64,000 nt of DNA. Origin: Apostichopus japonicus. Lineage: Eukaryota; Echinodermata; Holothuroidea; Aspidochirotida; Stichopodidae. This document shows positions 33,600-48,900 of this stretch, one piece after another. A program made the translations under genes and the position numbers. A model generated the notes under the pieces. It ran no database searches. It had not been told where the DNA came from and saw only the letters and a list, made by a program, of their open reading frames with translations. Every line of letters starts with the position of its first letter. Within the stretch, counting starts at the first letter, position 1. The stretch covers positions 10,126,001 to 10,190,000 of the forward strand of contig NC_092572.1 in the NCBI RefSeq assembly GCF_037975245.1, read 5' to 3'.

Positions 33600-36500
33600 G
33601 GATGTAATTTTGGACTTACATTCTTCTGTGCAGGTAAATGCAAACTAATATAGTCTATGGGAGATTACCTTATGAATGAAAACTGTAGCTGCTATTGAAT
33701 AAAAGGAAACATGAAACAGCGGATCCGGTGATATTCCCATGCTGCTCATTTTTAACGACGATTGTTTGGTAAGGGGTATTTAAGAGTTTCACGTTTGTTA
33801 GTCACGGCCATCTTTTTAACAAGTTGGTAAGGCTAATCCGACAGAAGGCGATGCATTACAGGACTCGAAAAATATTTCGAAAAGTGGCAGCCCGAAGGGC
33901 TTTTGCTTTCGAGATTTTTGTTGCCCGACAATATTTTGTAGGAGCCCGACATTTATGTATGCACTTAGGACCGATATAGGTAAAGGAACACAATCATTCT
34001 CTTCACAGGTGTAAAGTTAGGGTCTCCGATTTTCCGCGACTTTGCTTTTGTTTGCCGCGAGAGAGCACACAAAAAGGGAGGGGAAGAAAACATACTGACT
34101 ATTTTTATCAAGAAAACACAAGAAATGAGTAGTTAGCGGGAGCAGGAGGTTAAGTTCTCAACACTTAGCTACATCATCGTTGTTATACTTATCATTTCTA
34201 CAAAAAAAGTTGCCCACTAATATCGACCAGATAAAGCATAGAACTGCCGAGTTGGTAAGCCTACAGTTTGCCATACTCTAACAACGTTAGGATATTATTA
34301 GGTTGTTAACAAACAAACAAACGTGAGGATAAAAAACGCTTCGTGTGAGAATACCAATACACTTAAGGAAGCCAAACACCTCCTAGACTACTCACTGAGG
34401 CATTGTCTACATGTCATCGGACATAATTTGCAAAATATATCAAAATGTAAGGATTAATGAGATAAGTTTGCTGTCATTCGCTGCCATGCGTTTTGCGAGG
34501 GGAATCTTTTCATTGCGTAAAAGATCACTTTTATTTAGTGTATTTGGCTAGCGTTTTCAACAGGGTTAATAAATAGTTTGCGACCAGCCTAGCAAACCGA
34601 AAATATATTTTAAAAAAGCCGTACCAAATGTGTTAACATGGGTTTATCTTCCTTGCCCATATACAAAAAAAAAATACACTATCGAAATCTGCTTCCTGCA
34701 GGCGGCCTTACTCTAGGTTCTAAAATCGTTTGTACTCAACATTACGTGACTGTGCACAAATCAAATCTTCGTCACAATATAGGCTACATCACGAAACATT
34801 TCTGACATTTCAGGTGATGATTATGGATAGAAGCCAATGTATAATTCACACCAAATTGGTGTGTGCTAGCAATTGGAAAACCACTAGCATATCATTAACT
34901 TCTGTTGTATGATTCGTTACTCGGTTTGACCAACTACCTTCGGCACTAAGACCGTAAGTATTATAACACATGTAATCGAAATGTGTCACGAACTTGTTCG
35001 TAAATGTTTTAAATATAACATCATATGATAAATAAAACTAATTTCATGTAGAAAAGACATTAGCGTATTCTAAATAAGAATTTTAACTACTCCTTGTGTT
35101 TACCAGCATGGCCAAAGTAGCAAGTGCTTCTTTTTTTTAAATCTCGTAAACAAACCGGTAAAATATACGCCAACTTTATTACAATCCTTTTATCATTCTT
35201 TGATGCATTCATATTATTTGCAGCAGTTCAAGTGATACCCACGTTTTGGAGTCATTTAGTAGGGATTTTCCTTGTCTTGTCACTTTTTATAAAACATTGC
35301 AGCACAGAACAGAGAACTTGCGAGGGGTCATATCTGATGGCTGATACACGGTGCAGAATTACCTCTGCCAAATGGACCGTGCAAATGTTAGCTAATCCAG
35401 ACAGGACGAAATATTTTTAGACTGTGTATCTAATATGTTTGGACTTGACTGCTTAGGCATATATGGTCGGGTTCAACGTGTGCCACATTACTGTAGGGCA
35501 AAAAATACCATATGCTAAAACATAAGTAGCAAAAACAACCAAATACAAAATAAAACCAAATACAAATTGTAAAGGTTGTCATGAATCTTAACTGCAACTT
35601 TATTCAAATGATACACTGTGTCTTAACATGCCTACTCTAAGAAATTATCCATAAAAAGTAGAATCTTCCCAGACATAGCAAGTTTAAAAATGAATTTTCA
35701 GATTTGCAAATGACGAAATGAAAATAACAGAAATGCCCAACGTTTCGCAGTGATTGCAATGAGATTATGAACAGTTTCAGTGGATACGCTTCTGCTTTAT
35801 CTTGATTCTGTTATTTACAGTTAGATATTGTCATCAAGCATGCTAGGAATATGTTTCGTCTGAGGAGTTTCCATATCTGGTCTCGTTTTCTCTCTATGCA
35901 GTATATTTAGCGGGGGTACGCGATATTTGGCAGTAACGAACTCTACCCTTGAACAAAACCCTAATACTAAATTTATAATAGTCCAATACTTTATCATGCC
36001 AAATCTCAAAACCTCTCTAATGACGTTGTTAAAGTACGATATGACTGTTTGATTTTATATTAAGTTTGTACTTTGTACTCAATGAATGCTTAGTTTTTTT
36101 TTTATGGCACGGATTACATATTATAGACTTTATATTGCTATATGCAGACTTCCCAGATCAGTATCGTATGACTGCAAGATCGTTTAATTTATGAATCGTC
36201 ATATCGTGACTTTTAGTTTCGGTTCTTAGCACAATCGGTAAACACTCAAAATAGTATAGGTCATTCCATTGCATATTTGGGTTGCATTCTATTGAACCAT
36301 GAGCAGGTCGTTTGAGATACATGGTCATGATATCCATGTTGCTCGATAAGTTGAAATCAATTGATCAAGAAGGAAGGCGCCATGTTTCAACCTTCATTTT
36401 GTCCATCCCATGTTTTTGTAAGTTGTTATCTTGCTATGAAAAGGATTTTCATCACAAAAGTCATGTGTGAGATTAACATTTAACTACTCATTGAAAGAAG

Positions 36501-39500
36501 CCCGTAGCATGGTTTTCATCACTCGTTACATTCACCACAACAGATCACTCCACACTGAGTCATGTCGTGTCGTGTTCACGTTGCGTCTCAGCTCAAAACT
36601 TATTAACTAACGATAATCTAATGACTAATAATGATAATGATACAACAGTACACATTTTATCCTGCACCTTTCAGATATGAACACTACTGTCAATGTCATA
36701 AATTAATGCCCATTCGTTTTTTGTTCAAGTATGTTTTAGATATGTCAATGTTTTCTTCTATAAACCGTTTATATACAAAAAAACTTCGTTAAACGTGGTA
36801 AGTGTTGGCCACGTTAAAGCTACTCAAATGGAAAGCAATATTACATTAGCATGCACAAAACGGAGGCGGCTTTCTGGTTAGTGTTACCATGGAGGTAAAA
36901 ACATAGTTCCATGGTGATATACGCCAATGATGATTTATTTGGCGGCGACTCGTGTAAATAATTGTTGTTTACAAAAACACGTCCAGAGGAGACAAGAGTT
37001 TATAAATCGTAAGCGTCAGCTTTTCAGGTGAAGGATTATACAGGTGTAGAGTAGGTAGTAACGTCTACTCTACGACGAATGTTACAAAAGAGGGGATGTG
37101 AAAATCTTGTTTTATCATTACTATTATTATTATTCTAAATTGAGCAAGGGTGTCTGCACGGAGTGGGGGGGGTGGGGAAATCTATAACATAAGAAAACCC
37201 ATATTTAAAAAACTGCTACAGCTTGGGTGGGTTTCGCCATCCTGCAACATCTCAAGAGCTTATGTACATTATGATAACAACAAATTTGAAATGAAATTTC
37301 GTCCCTTAAAATCGCTACAGGAGACGAATAAGTCTCACAAACGTTTTAGCGTACGGTTGAGTTGCCCCCTGGACAAGGCTCGAAATTATATTCCGGAGCT
37401 ATTCTTCTTCTTTGCAGCTTTTGGGAACCTCGCAGAACCCTTTCACTCTCAGCTAATTACAGTGAAACAATCGGAAATATTTCTCACGCGACTGACAATG
37501 AAACTCTTACTCTCCCCCCGCCCCCCCCCCACAAAAAAAAACATATCATCAGAGATAGGCCCAACTATATCAAAGAGATTAAAGTACCTTTCGTTGCCAA
37601 CAAAAATGGAAATTCATAAAAAAATCCTGTCATACACATGTAAACTCTCAGACTACCATACCCGGTCTTTAGAGGTACCATATTTGATAATAATTTCACA
37701 AAAGCCCAAAGCAAGCTTGGTGAATTTGGAATCTTCTTTGGAAGTCCAATTATATTGCTGCATCGTTAAGTTTTAAGCAAATTCTCCAGCTGAGACAGTT
37801 GTTTTTACTGTTAATAACTTAATTTATTTTATGTTAAAACATATCTTGAATTTGAACGCTCAATTTCTGCAAGTAAAACAGAGACGGACTGGAGATAGTT
37901 TGTCAGACATTTGTTCCAAATGTTATCAAAAAACCTGAGAGTATGTAAGTGAATTGTATATAATGAGTGTATATTTAATATTCGCAGAATACCCTTGTGT
38001 CTATTTTGTTCTTACAGAGTTCTTACAGAAAATTATGTTCAATAAGTTCCAGGTAAAATTTATCACTATGTTTGTATAATTACATATTGTGTAATTTTCA
38101 TATATTTAAATGATAATATTTTAATAGCTGTTATCAAGTTCTTATGCTCTGTATTTCTCGGCAGAATGTAATAATATGACAAAACATATCATCTTAACCA
38201 AATATGTAAAAAGTTTCCCTGCTAAATGTAATCTTAACGGAAATGTACCTTTTGGCACAAAATTTAATAATCTCATAACGAGTTATATTATAATTTCTTT
38301 ACCCAAAATGTAATAAGAAATAGCGAGAAATTCTAAAAGAAAAATTTACTAACAAAATGTAGAACACTTTGTATAGATATACGTCATAAGTCACGTGATC
38401 ACTTTAATAATCCAGCTATAGCAATTTCTGTCCCTATTTCCATCCAATTGCACCCTCGAATATCAAATCATTGCTCTGAATGGGAATAACACATTGTAGC
38501 CCATGTTCTCAACCGACACTGAAAAAGGCAAAGTAGTCAAAAAATAGTATTTTGTTAGGTTTCGTTATTACAGCCGTTTGTTGTGCTGTCAATGTCAAAC
38601 GGCACATGTCACAAGTACATATTGTACAATGTTTTTACGCTAAAAATATGTCATGATGTCGCTACTGTTTTTATGGAATAAGACTACATTACATTTTTAT
38701 TTAATATTTGGCATAACGGACCTGATGAAATAAACCTGTTTAGACTTTGAACTTCAGTTCCAATATCCTCTTTGTCCTTGGTTCTTTCGATTTACATACT
38801 AATCTATATTGTAGAAGTTAATCGTTGGCAAAATGGCGTCAGATATGCAAATCATTGTTTTCTTCCATATGCAGTGACTGTTACTCAGACTGTTAGAATG
38901 TTAGACTGTTAGACTGTTAGACTATCTGTGTCTTTCTTCTTGGAGTCATCGTTAACGACTTCAACTTACAACATGATGTGAGTATGCTGTTTTCTTATAT
39001 TAAGAAAGGTTATCGACCATACCGAGTATACGAGATGTAATTGACCAATGATTAACACCCTCTAAGACTTTACAATCAAATAATGGTTAGTGAGTTACTG
39101 AAGTACTATGTATATCATATTATCATTACCTTTCGTCGTCCAGATCCGTTTCACTTATAAATAAATATTTATCATGCGTTAGTTGAAAAAAAAAACGATC
39201 CACAAATTTAAGAAGATCGCAATCGTATACAAGTACGCACAATTGAACAAAGCTACCGGCGGCAGTAAGGTCAATTGCATTCTAGATATTGACACAATCA
39301 TATTGCACATTATCTGCATTATATACTTTTGACAGCTTAACATATTCTGGGTTAAGTGCATTCATAATAAGGACTAGAGTAAGATGTACCCTGACATAAC
39401 ATTGGAGTTTGTTACTTGAAAGAAACAATTGCGGTATACATTGTGTTAATAGTAAACTAACTATTTGGGTGTAACATCATGAACTATATATATGCATAAT

Positions 39501-39690
39501 CTTGAGACGTAAATATACAATAAATCACGAAGAAGAAAAATTGCAGTTTATATGTAGTAGGTTAGAATAAACCTAATTGAATTTATCGTGGATAGCCTAT
39601 AGCTATCTTGGCTAAATGTCTCAATCGGAAACTTTATACCTATGGCTGACTGTATAGTACCTGATCTTTGATATTATGCTAGCTTGACAT
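33600..39690. other. intergenic sequence, no supported gene
   Basis: Unrecognised ORFs occur at 35124-35420 (one hydrophobic stretch) and at 37150-37776 (208 codons, crossed by G and C homopolymers). Neither has a family signature. A TTAGACTG tetraplicate sits near 38,890-38,925. Confidence 0.35.
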
Positions 39691-39699
39691 ATGAGATTA

Positions 39700-42130
39700 T
39701 CCATTCATATAATCGCTCTTTTAATATTATTTGAATTTATATTTTATCTTCTGTTTAATAAAATTGTCATACTAAAAATGATTTTGCCATCAAACTGTTC
39801 CAATCAAAATTGCTTCTCAGATATGAAAGGAACCACAAAACGAGAACACATAAATGTTTTTTTTAGTGTTATAAGCATGAAGTACTTCTGTGAACTAGTT
39901 CCAAATCATTCAAAATAATAGCATTTTAGAAACTGACGCAAAGGCTATGGTCACGTGATCAGAATTCCACGAATAGGATACAGTACTGGTCTTGCAACAT
40001 GGCCAGTAAACAATATACCATTGTATTACTTTATCGATCTTTACATCTTTATTAAGACAACCGACTTTCACTTTCACTCTATCCTCGACGTTTTGAAAGT
40101 AAATACTCTGTATTATTATAACATTCTCGTAACACGAAATGTAAACTAGCACATCAACAACCACGACACAGATAAAATGGTACTTAAATACACCCCATAC
40201 CGCCAGGCGCACCATGGTCAAACTAAACCGTTAAGAGAAACGAACTCTTAGAGGCCATCCAGCGATATGTGATATCATTATGCATTAACGCACTGATGAT
40301 GACGATTGGCTTTCATGAAATCATGTGAGCAGGAACCGGTATGAAAGGGTTATTTAAGAAGAAACGGGTAAGGGTTGGCTGTTATTACAAAGCATACTCA
40401 TTAGCTTTTGGATAAAGAAGACCAAACTATACAGTTCAATACAGGCAAGATTAAAATGTCATATTTGTTTCGTGTTAAGTCCCTTGGGATGACTTCAAGT
40501 TCTAAAATTCAACAGAGCTGCCACAAGACGTTAACGTCCGATAGTAGCACAGCCTACTCCACTCTTCAATTGAATTATAGATATCTGCATCTTATTTTAT
40601 CACCTTTTTGCTGATAATACAATTTTATATGATTTAATATTCATAATATACTGATTATATACTATAATATATATTTTATAATCGATAATATACACATGAT
40701 ACACAATGAATATAAGAAACCACACCATGATAATATGAATCTACAAGTCTACAATATGAAAAGTACATGATAATAAAACGAAAATGTATGTCTATAATCA
40801 GAAATTATACGATTTAAAAAGAAGCTCTACGTCTGCATATGTATGATATTTCGGACATTTGTATAACTTAAACAGGATATGTAGAATTCCCTTTTACTTG
40901 CTATCAGCAAAATACCATGTATTCTGTTGCGGCCGTGGACTGGATAATAAACACTTATGTATCGTAAATACTGATTGGTTAAACAGGTCACACACACACA
41001 CACACGGAACAACATTCTACAACAGTAAAAATAACAATCAGCTAACCTTTATATAATTGTGAGGTCCACCTTATAAGTAATAAGTATTTGCATTCGCCTT
41101 TCCATACAGTTATGCATTCGCCCGTGTTTTATATCATATGCATTTTAAATAGTATCGTGTATTCGATTATTATCATCATGGGGTTCTTAATATTATCTTG
41201 ATCATTATTATAATCATCGTTTTAACTTATTGTATTACAGTTTATTTGATGTATATTATTTTACAAATTCATATCATATCCTATCATAACACATTATCAT
41301 CATCATCAGATGTGATCCTTTTGGCGTTTTATAAAATAAAGTAGTGTATTGCTGACAATTTAGACTTTGAACTCTGTATTTCCGCCTTGTACAAGCGTAG
41401 TGCTTCAGTTACTAACCGTTGTGTTAAAGGCAGAACATGACATTCTTTGTATTACGGGTTATGATATAACGTTACTACGTAATCTGTACATGGTATACAG
41501 TATTCCTGGTCAGGAAAGCGAGAACATTGGATCAGCCTAAGCAACGATACGTAAGCGATGGATGATCAACTGTTCATTCGTTTTGACGATTATGATCTCT
41601 TTGTAATTTGAAACCTCCATCAACCAATAGCGCTGTATAGACCGACAAAGGTAAAGAACATGGCTATCGTTTGTTTGAACAACAATAACGTAACTAATTC
41701 TTCATTGTTTTTCCTGTAGTTCTATCATTACAATTGTAGGAACATTCAAATTGTAATTTGGCAAATTTCTCATACAAACAATTATATATAAATATCGACC
41801 TTTAATTTGTAAAATACCAAATTAGTATGCATGTTACTCTGCTTACTTCGAAGCTGATCTCCATTGTTCCAATATTCTTTTTATATAAAATATGCCTCCA
41901 TTTGTGGCATTTCTAGCTCTCTCATGTTGACAAAGATTAACAAATAAGGGTTATTTTTCAATAAATGCTGACAATGGAGCAGAAATCAACCTTTGAAAAG
42001 CAACTGCTTACTATGATATGTTTCAATACTTATTTGTTAAAACTGATAATTTAACTTTCGCATTTTAGAAATGTTACCGCTCAATATTTCGTAACATAAA
42101 TTTGGCGTATTTACTTCCTTTAATAGTTTA
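39700..42130. repeat. segmental duplication copy 2
   Basis: Collinear with 18.7-19.17, 24.54-25.03 and 28.3-30.5 kb but without the transposon, dispersed repeats and foldback element that separate those pieces. It ends about 800 bases before the first coding exon of the Ig receptor gene, so the duplicated block may include 5' flank or promoter sequence. Confidence 0.6.
40998..41014. repeat. short (CA)n
   Basis: Eight CA units inside duplication copy 2; absent from copy 1. Confidence 0.8.
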
Positions 42131-42930
42131 ATAGGAAGGCTCAAGAAATATGTTACAAATGTGAATCGTTTGCTTACAAAACCAAAAGAGCATTATCATC
42201 AATTATCATATAATTATCAGAATAAATCGGTCATGGGTTGAAACAGTTCGTCAGTTATTGCTGATTGGCTGTGGGAAGAACACGTGTTGCAGCTGTTAAA
42301 GTATGAACTGTAATACAGCTGTTTATCTCATGAAAGGCTCAGAAAAGAAACATTCAGTAATGGGAGATTATATTGTGTTCATTTTGAAGAGAAGAGAAAA
42401 TGATCATAGTTAACCTGATATACAGTAAATACGATCAACATCTACATAACTATAACAATAACTGAGGATATATCTCCCATAGTGCCGATTGACCGAACAT
42501 AACGCAGGACGAACAAAGACATTGCGTGTTATTTTTACCTATTTATCTCAAAATTTCAATTGAACCTTTCTAGACATTTTCATCCAACGACGTTAGCCCT
42601 TCTGTTTCTCATACATGTTAGCTAAGTACCAAGAGTGACAATAACAAGAAAAAAATAAAAACACTACATATGCTGTACCGCATAACTCCTGATATGTAAA
42701 TACGCTCTGATACGACAAAAACGTCCTAAAGATGTTGACGTTTATTTTATTTGCGTATAGCTTATACATTAGAGTAATCCCACATAGCTGTTCCCTGGCG
42801 TGACGGCACTTAGTCTGTCTATATCATTATCACCATTAGGGTTTGAACTTTGTTACGGCTTTAACTCTACTTTCATTTTGCAGTTCTTATTGTACTTCAA
42901 AGTACCACAATCTTTGACATACATAACGCT

Positions 42931-42947
42931 ATGGCGCCGTGGAAAGG
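42931..42947 (+). CDS. exon 1, start codon and signal peptide start
   Basis: ATG GCG CCG TGG AAA GG followed by a ggtaggt-type donor; phase 2. Joined to the next exon it gives MAPWKGAIPTIVLLLLGSIS, a typical signal peptide. The start was chosen because the next exon has an in-frame stop just upstream and no ATG, and because the phase fits exactly. Untranslated exons upstream cannot be excluded. Confidence 0.6.
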
Positions 42948-45900
42948 GTAGGTGTTATTACTGCACATTAATGCATGCTTATCTAATATTTTAACATGAG
43001 CCATTTTCTTGCAATAGCATACATGAAATTTTGCAGTGACAACGAATTATTCAGGCAATTGTAAGCTGAAGTAAATAATAGCATGAATGATACATACGCA
43101 CGTTCAATATATACGCTTAATCATTGGTTTTAAAGAAACGAACAATACACTAATGGTCGAACACAGCTTAATGTAGCAATGGAGCAGTGGCTAGCAATAC
43201 GTCTCAGGCTAATTTCCATTTTGTGTGGTTCCATGAGGAAAAAGAATCGTTTATATCTGCTTCAATTATCATGATTAGTATTGTTAAAGCCAGTGAAATA
43301 ATAGCTTACTGCTATTACCGAAATGATTGAACTGAACCAGTATTCAAATTGATTTTATTAATAACTATCTGCATGGTTTCCATATGCATTAATAAAATGA
43401 TACCTGATCATTTATGCGACTGCTTGAAAACTGTAAGGTGGAAATTCTGTGCAGATATAAGTTAGTCAATAGTAGCTAACTCTTCATTTTTTCTTTAATC
43501 TCATTTTCTGTAAGGGCTATTCCGACAATCGTATTACTGCTACTTGGATCAATATCATCCAACGGTAAGTTAAACATATCTGTGATAAATTCGTCAATGT
43601 TAAGTGGGTATCCATTTCATGCTTAGGAGATGACGCTGACACAATAAGGATATGTTTATATATTAGAATAATTGTGATTATTCAGAACAAAAATCACTAC
43701 ATGTTGACCTTTATATCCAATCCTGTAAGTGCTCGTTATTCTAGTGCATGCAGAAATTACCAAGACTCCATCGAGTGGTCTCTTCCTTAACGGTAGTGAT
43801 GTTACGTTGTCCTGCACTGTTCAAGGCAATAACTACGTATTATGGGATGATCTCAGTGATGCGACATCGATTTTCATTGGCAAGGAAAAGAACACAGAAA
43901 AGAAGAAGTATGACAACTTTGAAATAAGTTCTGGTGATGAAGATTTCAGCTTAATTATAAGAGACGTCCAGTTATCTGATGAAGGAACCTATGTATGCAA
44001 AGACAGAGACCGACTTGCAAATGCCACTGTGACAATTGGAGGTAATACACTTCAAAGCAATAACACATATTTAGAACTTAAACTTTCTTATTTATGTCAG
44101 TTATCTATCAGTCATATCAAAAACATTATGTTCAACCATATATTCCGCAAACGCATTAAATGTGGAACTGTTATAATAAGAATCAAAGTAATAACCAATA
44201 GGAAATCTTCTTCGAAGTTAAATCCGAAAATTATAACACCAAGGAGGCAATTGTATTGCAGTATAGTTTCCTTTTAACTTGCAAAACATTAATTAAGTTT
44301 GGAGCCAATCATATATCTTAAATCTATCGGATACGTATCTCACACTCACAGTTTTGCCAACCTTGCACCTGTGTGTTAAGGAATCAGAAGCTACCCATGT
44401 ACCACAATCAAGTACGAAAGTTAATATTACGTGTTCTGCATACAACGCTAGACCTGCTGTGTCTGTGTTCGAGCTAAGTGTCGTTGGTAGTGAGAAGACG
44501 GTGAATATAACAAACGATAAATCCAATCAAAACGAAGATGGAAAAACCTATAATTCATCAGCTACTGTTCCTTTCATCGTGTCATCTAAGGATATTTCAG
44601 TACATTGCCGAGTATATACAGCCGGACAGTCGCTCAACCACGCTGAAAACTTTAGTAAGTACCGTGCCATGGTAATCAATGTAAGATGTTGAAGTATAAA
44701 ATAGCTGGGGTAATATGAATAGAAAACAATCAGAACCACAGGAAAGAAAAAGCTTCAAGGAAAATCAACTAAACAACAAGAAATCGAAATTACATGCATG
44801 CTAAGTTTTCTGTCAAGTACCAACACAATCAAAATGACTACGAGAATCCAGAGCACAAAGCTTTTATAAGCGTTTTGTTCACGACCGTTCCATCGCACAG
44901 CTTGCTAGTTCCAGTGCGATTAATGTAGACTCGTTTAAGGCAGTAGTAATTATAAAGCTTATGGCTTAAGTTTCATAACATCAGAATTGTGGATTTAAAT
45001 TTAACCTTTAAGTTCCTTTGGATGTAGGGCATTAATTAGTACCCTTCAGGCCATTTAATATCAAGTTATTAAGGCACATTGAAGTATTATAGCTTCAGTG
45101 ATACAATAACTGACATATTAAGAAAAGTATCAGTGTTTAGTTCGTAATATTTCTCCACAATACCTCCCATGATCAATTACAAAACGCTTTTGCTTTCAAC
45201 ACGAAACAGATCTACCGAGATGTAACATAACAATCTCTGGTAACGAGGCCAGATGCAGATGTAAAGCTAATCCACCAGTGGATAAATATCGAATGGAACT
45301 TAATGGAAATTTACGAGACGGAGATGTTTTGTATATTGAGGAAAGCAACTCGACAAATGTAACATGCTTTGGCACAAACGGAATGGGAACCGGACGGTCC
45401 AGCATTCTGTTTCCTGGCGACAAGGCTGGTAAGTACAAGCATTTCTATAGAGGCTGAAACACAAATGGAAAGGTAACTTTTCTTTGCTTAAGCTCAGAAT
45501 TCTGAATGAGTTAGTAGAACAAAAACGTTGCTACGCTAGGACCAGACTATCATTTCGTTCATCACTTAACTACATTACTACATTTGCAGCTTGTACTGTA
45601 TTTGCTCGTGATGTTTTTCTGCGGACTAGTTCGAAGACACCAACACTTTATGATCCAGAGGCGTTGTCTAATGAGGCAGTAATTCTGTTAACAACCATTT
45701 TGCTTCAGTAAATGAATTACAGTGGACGGAAGCAAAATGGCCTTATTTAACAGATGCTGCATTATTTCCGTAAAATTAAAGTGAATTCTGATCAACTATG
45801 ATTTTCATTTAACGCTTTACGCAAATGTTAAAATTAATCGAATGCTACTCTAACAATTTCTTTCTGAGGCAGGTTTTGGCATATTTTCAGTCGTAGTCAC

Positions 45901-48900
45901 GATTTCAGTTGGCGTCGTGCTCATGGTTCTGGCTGTTATATGCATCAATCGTCGAATGAGCTCCAGAAGAGGGAAATCAGACGGTACGTATTTCTATACA
46001 CATTTATTCGTGCGTGGATGGATGATTCCATTGAAAGGTGAATGGATGGATTAATAGTGAGTCAATGAGCAGACGGATGGATGGGTGTGTGGAAGAATGG
46101 CTTACTGCCTGGCTCCCTGAATGGCTGTATATATTTGTGAATGGACTGTTGGTTAATTGATCGACGGGTGACTGAATGGATGAATATGGGGCTGTTGCGA
46201 ATGTTTGATGGGTTGCAAGATGGAAAACTGGATCCAGTGACAACTGAATGATCGGATGAAGCACATAATTGATATTGTTGATTGTGTGCGCAATAAATAA
46301 TATGTTTGCCTTATCAATTAGTTATTCTGACGATGCGATATATTAACGGAGGAGTATTCCTCCTTCAGTTCATATGATTACCGCAAAAACTACCCCTGAT
46401 GTGAACGACTCCGTATGAAGTACTTGGCATTAAGTTGCGAAAGAAAACCGTATCTTATTTATATAAGATAACAAAATAATGGTCGTGATTAAAAAAATCC
46501 TTTTACTGATGACAACAGTAGCATAACTCATGTTTGCGTTACGTTTATGGTTTACTTGTCTTAGATGATTACATTTTAATTCCAAATTTGAGTTAAATGT
46601 TGAATTGGAAGCCACCCGACTTAAAAGTTGTTATCCTCAAACCCTTGTGTTCTTCTACCATATTCGTGGTCGCTTAAGCGTCGTAAATATAACTGCCTGG
46701 TTGTTATTATTATTGTTATTATTAAATCTGGAGACAACAGAATGCTTGCTGGCCCTATATTTTAATAACAATATTGTAACATTACAATGGGTTGTCTTAC
46801 AAAATAAAATGAGGTGTGAGATTGATAACAAGAATGGAATAAAGATGATACCAATATTTTTTTCTGAGATGGATATTATAATAGTTACTTCGCACTCGAC
46901 CATATATAAATCATTAAAGTACTGGTACGTAAACTATGCGCGCTCGTCCTTGAACCATGAAGCTGGATCACTTATGTAACTATAAGTCTGGAAGGGGAAT
47001 ACTTGTCGCGTAAGTAGTCACTGTAATAGGAAAGTGCACTGTATACATTTATTTGCACACTCATTGTTGCTTATTAAACACACGATCTCTCACGATCTCT
47101 GCTTAAATGTCAAAAATTCGTTACATCGTATGGCATTGGACTATGGTGGCATGCAACAAAGACATTGGTATTATATTACTGATCAACCTAGCATGTCATT
47201 CATTAGGTAGTTTCGAGTGCAGCTTTCTTTTTCGATGTATGTACTTTATATAATTTTAAACAGGTTACTTTGACAATGGGCAATTGACAACAGGCCTAGG
47301 AATCAAGGAAAAAGGGTACTACAATATATATAGATAACAATAAGACCAGCAATTTTGAACAAATAAATAAGCTTATGTATTGTATGCTTTCGGCATTCAT
47401 GAGTACCCAAGTGCATGGTCTTTGTCTCACGAGATAAGGCATCTTCTGTATTAGTACCATATCTAATAGAAGATTCCTTTACATTGACATTTTGCTGTAG
47501 TAATTAATGAAATAGAGGTCAGCGCATAGGTGTGGTTTATTTTTTGATATTAGAACTTTGATATCTATTCTTGGTTAGACGGTCCCAATGGTAATATGTG
47601 ATTCAGTCCATTGTAACTTTACAATGCCTTTCTGTACTTAAATTATTAGCAAGCTAGATAATTATTTCGCCTCAGATAATCCAATAAATACTTTATGTTT
47701 GTGTCACTTTGCTTTATTCTCGTGATAAACACTATACTATAGAAAATATTTACTGTCTCATTCGTCATTTAAAATAGAGGCGATTGCTTAACTTTGATAA
47801 TTTGAAAACGTATTTTGTAAATTCGGTAAAGTCTGAGTTTGGCCAAATTTACAAACCAAAGTAATGTAGCTATTTAAAGCGTACTTATGACTACTCTAGC
47901 TATGTCTACTAATATTCCATTGACTGCCCGTTATTCACGTAAACACGTATTATTTTCTTTGGCAATGCAGCTGCTTTGTTGCCGCTTAAGAATGTATTAA
48001 GCTACAGGTTGCTGTAGCTGCATGACTTAATAAGATAAGAAAGTTACATAAATATATATTTGTTAACTAATATCAACTCAAATGCTCATAATGTAGAGAA
48101 GTACCCTTTGTCTTACATTTAAATCGAATGAGATCTTAAGAATAAGGTTGAATTTCAGAAAGGGGTTAGATATTTTCGAGTCATTATACTGCGAAATCTA
48201 TTGTGAAGAAATTATTTATTATATATAAATTATTGATACAATAATCATGCATTTCAAGCCCTTAATATTTCCCTTTACAATTTGGGTATTTGATCGTAGC
48301 ATTAATCTGGAAGTTGCTTGCCTCCTGTATTCCAAACATTTTGAAAATATTTGGGGATGTTAAATGCACTAACATTCAATTATGTAGTTATGAACGGAGG
48401 CTTGTCTTTAAAATGTTTGGCTAATACAGAGTTGATGATTTCCTCCCACAGAAGAGCAACCTATTGAGGAGGAAACTAACACGCTACTCCCTTCATTGTG
48501 AGTAAATCCACACTTGCGGAGCGCTGCATTGCTAATTTATACACTTATATAATTAAATGTGTTACTTTTATATACCTAAAAATTCTTACCTTTGTCCTGG
48601 CTATCAAAAAAACAGTTCTTATTACTGACAATTAGTATCCAACATAAATTAATTTACGCAATATGTTTTTTGTTCAATTTCTAGGGGAGCTATCTCACAT
48701 GAAGAACAGCTAACGAAGAGTGTAGAAGGTACTGGATGCAATTGATAATACAACGGATATTAACGGTTTTATGAAATTATTTTTCAGATGAGTTTTTTCA
48801 TACTACTGTAACTGAAACTTTATACGGTAAACTATCAAAATATGAAATACTGCTGACATTTTAGTTACCACTTCATAACGCTCGCTATTCAACAGTTTCT

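Noticed and set aside
35124-35420. ORF with a hydrophobic stretch (possible membrane exon)
   Set aside because: No neighbouring Ig or tail exon in phase, and no family motif.
37150-37776. 208-codon ORF, the longest in the window
   Set aside because: It runs through G and C homopolymers, has no domain or splice context and is likely a chance frame in repeat sequence.
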